Shown in pieces: positions 56,307 to 64,000 of a DNA stretch of 64,000 nt. The notes below the pieces were generated by a model. That model was given only the letters and a program-made list of their open reading frames with translations, was not told the origin of the DNA and made no database searches. This DNA comes from Cyanodermella asteris (taxonomy: Eukaryota; Ascomycota; Lecanoromycetes; Ostropales; Stictidaceae): the NCBI GenBank assembly GCA_900618795.1, contig UYJD01000003.1, positions 1,997,871-2,061,870 of the forward strand, written 5' to 3'. The position numbers were made by a program, and so were the translations under genes. Every line of letters begins with the position of its first letter. Position 1 is the stretch's first letter.

Positions 56307-57423
56307 TCAATGCTCCTTCACGATCAGACCCTCATCCTTGTCGACTCTGCTCGCGTATTCCGTCCAGCTCCCGTCGTAGACCCTCCTCTGATCCGATCTG
56401 CCAAAGTCTGCCAGCTCCAGGGCAAGATCGCATGCCGCTGCCATGACGCCGGTACCGCATGTACTCACAATCGGCTTTTCCGGGTCCAACCCGCTCTTCT
56501 CGAAGACCTCTCTCAACTTCTCCTTCGGCAGCATCGCTCCCGACTTCCCGTCCAACAGTTCAGTCAAAGGAATATTGAATGCCCCCGGCATATGCCCGCT
56601 GCTCAAACCCGGACGAGGCTCAGCACTGGAACCATCAAATCGACCTCGACTCCTCACGTCAATGACCTGAACCTTCTCATCCTCCCCACTCTTCCTCCTC
56701 CTCGCAACATCCTTCAGCTCCCGGAACGCAATAATGCGATCCGAACAGAACGTCGGCACTGGATACTTCGTCCTCTCATATGCCTCCTCCTTCACCGGCC
56801 CCGTCTCAACCGGGTATCCCCCCTCTTTCCATAACCGATAGTTATTCAGCACGTGCACCCGGTCGTGCCCGAAGACGCGCAGAGAACAGGCCTAGTTCCG
56901 CGCTGTCATAGACGACTATGCGGTCGGATCTCTCGAGCCCCAGGTCGGACATTGCGGACGCGAAGACTTCGGCCGTGGGTAGCATGTGCGGGTAGGGCGA
57001 ATCGGCGTCTTTGACATCGTCGAGGTCGAAGAAGCGGGCGTGCGGGATGCGGGATTGGAAGAAGATTTGTCGGCCGGTACGCTTCTCGGGGTCGTTGGGG
57101 AGGAACCAGGAGGCGCAGAGGGGGATGATGCGGGTGGGTTTGGACGTGGATGAAGTGGGAGAGCTTGATGATTGGGCGGAGGGGGAGAGAGTGTCTGTTG
57201 GCGGAGCCGATTTGAGAGCTTCGTGCAGCTCTGCGGGCGTGACGACGTATGAGTTTAAAGACATCATGCGCGACGTAGAGGAGAAGTGGCTCGTGGACTG
57301 GTACTGGGGGCGGAATCGTGGTTGGAGGTAGGCGTTGCGGAACGTCGACCGGAGGAGCGGAATGGTAGAGCTGCTGACACGGGACAGAGCTTGCGTGGTA
57401 AGCATATTTGATGTTTGGATCAC
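56307..57423 (-). pseudogene. Two-domain thiosulfate/mercaptopyruvate sulfurtransferase (TUM1-like), frameshifted
   Basis: The upstream frame (57423-56842) encodes a basic, Ser/Arg-rich mitochondrial presequence (a start at 57405 is also possible), then SLNSYVVTPAELHEALKSAP, FFDLDDVKDADSPYPHMLPT, and DRIVVYDSAELGLFSA. Right after this it reads into stop, while the next frame resumes with RVFGHDRVHVLNNYRLWKEG and continues through HMPGAFNIPLTELLDGKSG to the active-site loop VSTCGTGVMAAA and VYDGSWTEYASR. In this family about seven residues (a PRVAWTF-like stretch) stand between these blocks, so a deletion of roughly 23 bp that is not a multiple of three is the simplest reading. The catalytic second domain itself is undamaged but out of frame with the start. 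The enzyme acts in sulfur transfer and cyanide detoxification. Confidence 0.75.
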
Positions 57424-57863
57424 CTCATGATCTCGCCCGAGAGAATGAAATGAGCAATGAAGGCGGCGGACTGCCGACGGGTTGTGTAGAGGTCGAGATT
57501 GAGTTCCGAAGCGGAGGTGCGTGGCGACGCTATCGGCAACGCATCAGATAAGGCCTCCGCTTGGCTCCGGCCCGGCGGAATGCTACTGTGAACGTGATGG
57601 CTTTAATTGACGTTAGAGACTTTTACCAATGATGGGCAGAGCTTCTCGAATCTAAATCGAATCCGCAAGCTTCTCACCGTGCTTTTGAAGCAGGCATGCA
57701 GCGAGCTGGGCATGCATATTCCATGATTGCCGTGCTTCTTTAGAGTTTCGCGGGGGTGAGCGCCCAAGCTCCCTTTGATGATGCTATCAACCACTACGTG
57801 ACCCTGGCAGCCCGTCCGGCATTACTTTGCTTTTATACCGTGGATGCTGGACTTCATCTTGAC
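57424..57863. other. Divergent promoter of sulfurtransferase and GH36 genes
   Basis: About 440 bp, no gene seen. An upstream in-frame non-ATG reading from 57756 is open but has no start. Confidence 0.5.
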
Positions 57864-60829
57864 ATGCCGACAGACTTGAACGGGAAACCGTTTCAGCTTA
57901 CCTTTGTCCGACCCGCCCAGATGATGCTCTTTGCGAATATCGTTTGTGACCCGCCACTGGGCCAAGCGACCGTTGTTCCCCACGGAACAGATGAGGTATG
58001 CAATTTGGAAATTATAAGCTGAATCAGAGAAGCTCTCCTTGGAACTGTATGCCACGTTTTCCGTGACTGGCTGTTGTGGCAGGTATTTGGAGGTCGGTCT
58101 GCCTACTGGCACTCTAGCATCTCCGCACCACGAGTCATTTGAATGTGAAAACATGTAAAAAAATGTTACACTGTTCTGTTTCAAAATAGCCTGGGATTAT
58201 TGACATCTTCCTTGTCCTTCTGATTCTGACTTTCAATTTGTTTAGATCAAATTCCATGTCTTAATTGAGTCGAGCGTTTCCTTTCCAGAGCAACCATGGG
58301 AGGCTGTGCTATGGCATAATTGCAACTCGGGTCGAAGCTGGGATGGACTGGAGCTGCAGGAAGTTACAGGTACAAGCAGAACTGTAAGTGCCTCCAAGTT
58401 CATACCATTGTCGGCGTAAACCTCACCCTTTCCAGCTTGATGTCAGCTCCGGCGATCGCCCACGGGTCTACCGGCGGTATTTCGGCAGCACGCTAAAGCT
58501 ACCGGAATGCGAGGATGGAGGACGATATTTCGAGTTTACATTGAAATACCGCACCGAGCTCAGCCATGCTTGGAAATGGGTGAATGACAACTCGATTCTA
58601 ACGAACGGTTCCATCATCTTCCAGAGGCCCGATCTACCAGACGACTTGTCAAAATTGTTCGATGATTTTTCGTCCAAATTCAACGTTCAGAGAGTGCCTA
58701 GTGAGACATGGGAAACTAAGCTGTGGTATTTGACCCATAGCGTGGAGGGTGCCGGCAAGGAATCCGAATATCAGACTGATTCGCTGGGCATACCATTGGA
58801 TTATACCCGTTGGAGCTCAATCAGTAGACTTTGGACTCCCTGGCTGGCTCCACAACACGGGAAGAGTCCTTTCAATCTGCATCTTGATGGCGTTACAGTG
58901 GGCTTTTTGAGGAAAGACGGCATCCATCTGGTTTTGCTCGCCGTCAGTGGTATCAAGAATGTGTTGACGGTCTTCAAGTCATCAGACAAGGGCGAAGTCC
59001 TGGTGGAATCCCGCAACGACGAAGCTGATTCTGCATCAGGGGTAGTACTGGCTGCGGTGGGCTACAGGCACGACACAGCGCTGGCAGCTTGCATGTATCA
59101 TGCGAGGAGACTCATGAGCCCAACTCAGACAGGTATTGAGTCCGCAACTCAGCGAGACACCTCAACGAATGATGATGTCGACGCCAAATGGTACGAAGAA
59201 TGGTACGATGGCCTGACATACTGTACGTGGAATGGCTTGGGTCAGAACCTCACGGAAAAGAAAATCTTGGACGCCCTGGATGATCTTGCCGCCAACGACA
59301 TACAGATTACGAATCTGATCATCGATGACAATTGGCAAGATCTCGACAACGAGGGAGCAAGCCAGATGGTCAGGGGCTGGAGGAGCTTTGACGCGAACAA
59401 GAAGGGCTTCCCGGACGGATTGAAGCAGACGGTCAGTCGCATTCGAAGCAAGTTTCCACGCCTCCAAGCTATCGCCGTTTGGCATGCAATCCTTGGCTAC
59501 TGGGGTGGCATATCTCCCGACGGCGAACTAGCCAAGAAATACAAAACCAAGAAAGTAAACAAAGCTGCCATAAAAACACCTGGAGGTTGGTCACATCCTG
59601 GCGGCACGATGCATGTCGTTGATGAGCCTGACATCCAACGTCTATACAACGACTTTTACGAATTTCTATCAAAGATTGGCGTCAACGCAGTGAAGACGGA
59701 TGCACAATTCTTCCTGGATCTGTTGGCTGACCCCGAGGATCGACGCAAGTACACGAAAGCCTACCAAGATGCGTGGTCTATAGCCACCTTGCGTTACGGC
59801 CATCATCCGATTTCATGCATGTCGCTGTTTCCTCAAGCAGTGTTCCACAGCATGCTGCCGAATAACCGATCCAAGATCGTGGTCAGGAACAGTGATGACT
59901 TCTTTCCTCTCGTCCGGGAGTCTCATCCATGGCACATCTTCACCAACGCGCATGCATCACTCTTCACCCAATATCTCAATATAGTCCCCGACTGGGACAT
60001 GTTCCAGACTTCGCACCCGTATGCATCTTTCCATGCTGCAGGGCGTTGTGTCAGCGGCGGCCCGATCTATTTCACAGATGAACCTGGCAAACATGACATC
60101 AACTTAATCCATCAAATGACCGCCAAAACGATACAAGGCACCAGCATCATCCTCCGCCCTAGCGTAATCGGCCGCGTCATTGAGAGTGGCGTCTACACCG
60201 CATACGAAGAAGATAGAGCTCTGAAAGTGGGTACATTCAATGGGCCAGTAAGTAGCGGAGTGAGCATTCTCGGAGTCTTCAATGTGAATCCCAAGGCAAT
60301 CAGTGATTTCGTGATGCTCAAGGATTTTCTCGGCTACGAGCACATGGACGACCAGTGTGTTGTCCGAGCTCATACCACTGGCGAAGTCTTCAGGCCAACA
60401 TTCGACGCCCCGGTAGCGAGTTTATACCTTCATAACAAAGGCTGGGAGATTTTGACAGCGTACCGCCTGAAATGGCTTGTGGAGGCTCAAGAGACCAAGA
60501 TCGCGGGTCTGGGGCTATTGGGGAAGATGGCAGGCGGAGCTGCGCTGATCAGATTTCAGCTGGAGTGGCAGAAGCCCCAGAATCGTACAAAGATCACATC
60601 AACACTGAAGGCTCTCGGCGTGGTGGGTATCTACATCTCAACCCTACATGAGAAGACTGTGGACAAAGATTTCCTGGTTCTGATTCAGGATCAAGTTGTG
60701 CCGGTGGACGCTGTCAGGAAGGGAGACTACAATGTGCTTGGGATCGACGCTGAGAGAGCTTGGAAGGAGCTAGGACTGCAAGCTAGCTGGAACAACGAGT
60801 TCAGCGTCGTGGTCCTCATGTCGTCCTGA
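57864..60829 (+). CDS. GH36 glycosidase, raffinose synthase/Sip1-type alpha-galactosidase family
   Basis: Three exons, 57864-57995, 58246-58383 and 58436-60829, give 887 residues. Exon 1 encodes MPTDLNGKPFQLTFVRPAQM and DPPLGQATVVPHGTDE; exon 2 encodes IKFHVLIESSVSFPEQPWEA and the tail ELQEVTGTSRT. Exon 3 holds the catalytic (beta/alpha)8 barrel: WYDGLTYCTWNGLGQNLTEK, LIIDDNWQD, HPGGTMHVVDEPDIQRLYND, the nucleophile region GVNAVKTDAQFFLD with D512, and the acid/base region VVRNSDDFFP with D577-D578, then the beta-rich C-terminal domain. Plant relatives transfer or remove galactose from galactinol and raffinose; fungal members are little tested. There is no signal peptide, so it is probably cytosolic. 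The first intron (250 bp) is long for this window. Confidence 0.88.
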
Positions 60830-61032
60830 AAGGTGTTGAAAACTGGTCATGGTCGCTATCGATGCAATGCCAGCAAGGGGGTAGTCTGGCACCCACAGAA
60901 TGAAGAATGATACACCTGTAGCGAATCAACTGCAGGAATATAGTGCAATGTAGCGTCAATAAGTTCTGTTCCCTACCTGTATCGCCACCTCGTCGCCCGC
61001 TCCGACGATGCTTTTCTTGCCGCCATGCTCTC

Positions 61033-61523
61033 TCATACGACAACTTTGCCTATACTCTCCTTTACCCCGGCCACGACGCCCACCCAGCGTGTAGCACGTC
61101 CATCACAGTAATTCGGCACATCCGCCATCAGCTACGCGCGAAACCCAACCGTCAGCCGAACCATTCCCGAGCAAGCAGGGGGGGTTTTCGAAGGGCTCCA
61201 CAAAGCGGGACACCAACCACGCACCGCTCAGCAGGAAAACGACTTACAAAATCGCCTTTTGCCGCGTACGCCGTCTCCCAGTGGCGGCGCGACTTGAAGT
61301 ACAGCACGGCCTGGACGGCCCAGCCCGTCTCCGGCGGCAGGCGGACCACCGTCCACGAGGTGAAGCCGTGGGGTCCCCAGTGCTCTTCTGCCAGCGGCAT
61401 GTGCTTGTGGAGGTAGTAGTCGAGGTTGAATGTCGTTTTTTGGTTTGGCCCGGCTGGGTAGAGGACGGTGATGGCGGCTGGCTGGTCGTCTGGCAGCTCT
61501 GGGGATAACTCTGGCAATGGCAT
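61033..61523 (-). CDS. EthD-domain protein
   Basis: Exons 61523-61248 and 61131-61033 with a 116-bp intron (GTAAGT donor, GTAG acceptor) give 124 residues. After an N-terminal Pro/Glu stretch comes AAITVLYPAGPNQKTTFNLD, YYLHKHMPLAEEHWGPHGF, LPPETGWAVQAVLYFKSR, AAKGDF joined to LMADVPNYCDGRATRWVGVV. The order is that of the EthD (ferredoxin-like, dimeric alpha-beta barrel) fold; the conserved block NxDYYLxxHMPL and the final DVPN motif are present. Relatives take part in ether and polyketide metabolism or have unknown roles. If the intron is not removed, an alternative end after RFPAERCV...LAREWFG is read, without the DVPN motif. It lies between the GH36 gene and the MFS gene. Confidence 0.8.
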
Positions 61524-62187
61524 GGTTCTCGAACGCTTGACGACTTTGATGAGACGAATTTGATCTGGTTTACACTTTTGTTCGCCTCTGTTGTTCTCGC
61601 AAAAGTCGTTTCCTGAATTTCAAGGCTGTTGTAACGAGGATGTAGGTGCTGATGAGCTTCGAAGGATATACCTAGTGCATCACAAGCGATACGTCGGGCA
61701 TCTGACGCACGCTTACACGCCATCTCGCTTTCCTTCCGCAGAGCCGTCCTTTTGCCGGCTCTTTCATCGGTGGGGCTGTAATGATCCCTCAATCTTCTCA
61801 GTGCATCTCACCTCAGCATGCGCTGCAGCTCTACCAATGCATTCACAAACATATATCCGTGGCTCAGGAGGCCGCTACGGCGGCCTGTGGGGCAAAATGT
61901 TGGAAAGCGGAGAGGCGACAAGAACGTGTTTCCGAAGACCGTCCTGCTTGATTCCAGTTCATCTAGTCGATCATGTACCTACTTTTTCTTTCTATTTCTC
62001 TTTGATTTCTTCACATACTGTTCTTGCTTCGTAACCTTCTCTCGGATGTTGTTTCTCGGTCGGCACGTTTTGTAACCGGTAGCCCACAAAGCCGTGGGTC
62101 AATAGATGATTTGACAGAAGAGCCACACAGCACATAGTCAAGTATAAGTAAACATTTGCGGGCCCAACAAGAAGACATAGTACCGCG
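61524..62187. other. Promoter region between EthD and MFS genes
   Basis: About 660 bp; no gene seen. Confidence 0.5.
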
Positions 62188-63820
62188 ATGGAGGCAGGAG
62201 AGAAACAGGCTCCCCTCCGAGGCAGGCTTTATCGATGGATCGTGTTCCTGTTGTCAGGTTACTACTTTGTGGCGTGAGTAATCGCCGGCCATTTTGTCCT
62301 TTTCCATTTTTGTCCGCTTTCATCGCTCCCTCAAGCTCGATGCTTCTCGCTCCATGTTGAATGGAGGCATGCACAAGTAGACGGCTGACAAGTAGATGAG
62401 CATTGGGCAAGTTCGGCGAGCATTCAATCATGGCTGACTTCGAACAGCAATTTCACCATTGGCGCAATCACCCCTGTCACTCCGATTATCTTCGACGAAC
62501 TCGGGCCCGTGCTGAACGCCGACACATACCAGAGCCTCCTGGTAGCCATCTGGGGATTTGGCCAGGCAGTCGGTCCGCTATTCATGGGCCCCCTTTCCGA
62601 GCGCTTCGGCCGACTACCGGTCCTCCACATACCAAACCTGCTGTTCATCATCTTCTGCGCTGGCGGAGCACTGAGCACCAACGTGCCGATGATAGTCGGC
62701 TCCCGCTTTTTGATGGCCTTCACGAATACCTCGTCGGCGCTGAATGGGCCTGTCGTGGGCGACATCTTCCCACCTAGCGAACGCGCCAAGCCCATGGCTC
62801 TCAATCAGATCGTCTCGGTTATTGGTACTGGCCTCGGACCCGTTGGAGGCGGTTTAGTCGCCAATGATAGGGGCTGGCGGTGGTCGTTCTGGCTGATCGC
62901 TACCATCACGGCCGGCTTCAAGATTCCCCTGCTGCTGTGCTACAGGGAGTCTTACCGGCCAAAGCTCGAAGGGAGGCTTGAGAAACCGGCTTCGTGGATC
63001 GGGTTTGTGGGTTAAATGCTCAGCCCCTTTAAGATGTTGTTCACGGCGCCGGTCGTTTTTCTCCTTTCCATTTATGGCACCGTTGCGTATGGTGTCATAT
63101 ACATTGTGATGTCCACCATTGTCGAGCTGTTCATCGACGTCCATACTTTTGGATTGAAGACGACCAGCTTTTCATTCATAGGAATCGGTGGGTAATTTTC
63201 ATTTCTTTCATATGTGTGTGGCATTGTGAATTGACTGTCCATCCAAGAGTCATGAGAACCTGCGAGAGATGTTCGCGAGTTGCGCTAGCGCTTGTAACAC
63301 AACAGGTATCGGTACGGTCATTGGCGGTCTTCTATACATCTTCTTCATGAATCGGTACATTCAATTACGAGTCAAGCAACGCGGCGGTGGGCCAATCATA
63401 GCAGAGTACTACCTACCGCCCACGATCTTTGGCGGCATACTCATACCCATCGGGCTTTTCATATATGGATGGAACGCAGACAGAGTCGGTCCGTGGGCAT
63501 TGTGTTTCGTGGGATCGGGCTTCCTTGCATGTGGGGTCGTCATCTTCATGGTCGTGGCAAACAACTACCTCGTCTCGGCGTTTGGAAAGTATGCGGCGTC
63601 CGCAATCGCCATCAGCATGATCATGAGGTTCATTGGCAATGCCGTGCTGCCGCTGGCAGGTCCGCCGCTGTATCGAGACTTGGGGTATGGGTGGGGCAAT
63701 ACGCTGCTCGGATTCGTTGCACTCGCGTTTGTAGCTGTACCGTTTGCGCTGATGCGGTATGGTGAGCGTTTGAGATTGATTGAGTCCTTTCGAGACCTGG
63801 GCGAGGAGAAAGAGGCATGA
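62188..63820 (+). pseudogene. MFS drug/polyamine-type transporter with one internal stop
   Basis: Exons 62188-62273, 62448-63187 and 63306-63820 (introns 174 and 118 bp) read as one protein of the DHA1 type: MEAGEKQAPLRGRLYRWIVF, then NFTIGAITPVTPIIFDELGP, ADTYQSLLVAIWGFGQAVGP, the loop 2-3 motif GPLSERFGRLPVL, VVGDIFPPSERAKPMALNQI, GLGPVGGGLVANDRGWRWSF. The TAA at 63013-63015 interrupts the central loop after WIGFVG; reading resumes MLSPFKMLFTAPVVFLLSIY and continues through IGTVIGGLLYIFFMNRYIQL, FGGILIPIGLFIYGWNADRV to FRDLGEEKEA. A Gln codon (CAA) is common at that place in relatives, so a C-to-T change is likely. A 17-bp intron covering the stop is too short to be credible. As read the product stops after six helices. 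Confidence 0.8.
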
Positions 63821-64000
63821 TGATAGCGTCGGGTCGATGGCCATTAGCCAGACGAGGATATGCGCTCATGGATCGGCGGCTATTGAATCCGAACTCGGCG
63901 CAGATATATGCATACCTGCAACAGAGAATTGCCGATTGCAGTACTAGTTCTTCCTCTACCTGTCCCTGAACACTCACACACTCACACACACTATCGTTGT

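Noticed and set aside
63007-63023. Possible 17-bp intron that would remove the MFS stop
   Set aside because: It has GT and AG ends but is far below the usable size of spliceosomal introns.

Overview
The window reads as nuclear DNA of a filamentous ascomycete (Pezizomycotina). The evidence is short (about 48-120 bp) GT-AG introns with CTRAY-like branch sites, ATG1, SERCA and 14-3-3 orthologues of fungal type, a fungal AceTr acetate transporter, a fungus-specific transcription factor domain, and gene spacing with many 0.5-3 kb gene-free stretches. A Dothideomycete is my best guess, but this is not proven. Two assembly gaps are present: 8294-8827 (534 N) and 39002-39045 (44 N, beside a G run).

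Left part (1-34 kb) is mainly conserved, intact housekeeping genes: a VOC/glyoxalase-fold protein (-), autophagy kinase ATG1 (-), a broken beta-carbonic anhydrase (+), a small basic protein (-), a DCAF7/WDR68-like WD40 protein (+), an acidic conserved fungal protein (+), an amino-acid permease (-), a large kinase joined to a C-terminal propeller-like region (+), mitochondrial NAD-isocitrate dehydrogenase IDH1 (+), a small rhodanese (+), a SERCA-type Ca2+-ATPase (-) and a 14-3-3 protein with very small exons (+).

Right part (34-64 kb) is accessory and metabolic: a small two-exon gene followed by a damaged extension, a CorA-like metal transporter, a small membrane protein, a broken SAM methyltransferase, maleylacetate reductase, a transcription factor without a visible zinc cluster, a short-chain dehydrogenase with a late stop, a secreted cysteine-rich protein, an acetate transporter, an F-box-like protein, a broken 2-oxoglutarate dioxygenase, a frameshifted two-domain sulfurtransferase, a GH36/raffinose-synthase-type glycosidase, an EthD-domain protein and an MFS transporter with one internal stop.

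The strongest unexpected signal is the number of recognisable but disrupted genes: six with clear lesions, and one more possible case at 34.6-35.2 kb. Five of the six clear cases lie between 39 and 64 kb. Several stops fit single C-to-T changes of a Gln codon. The group at 39-44.6 kb (methyltransferase, maleylacetate reductase, regulator, SDR) looks like a partly decayed catabolic or secondary-metabolism cluster. I found no CRISPR array, transposon, tRNA or rRNA gene that I could support. Exon structures were inferred by reading splice sites and family continuity, not by transcript data.
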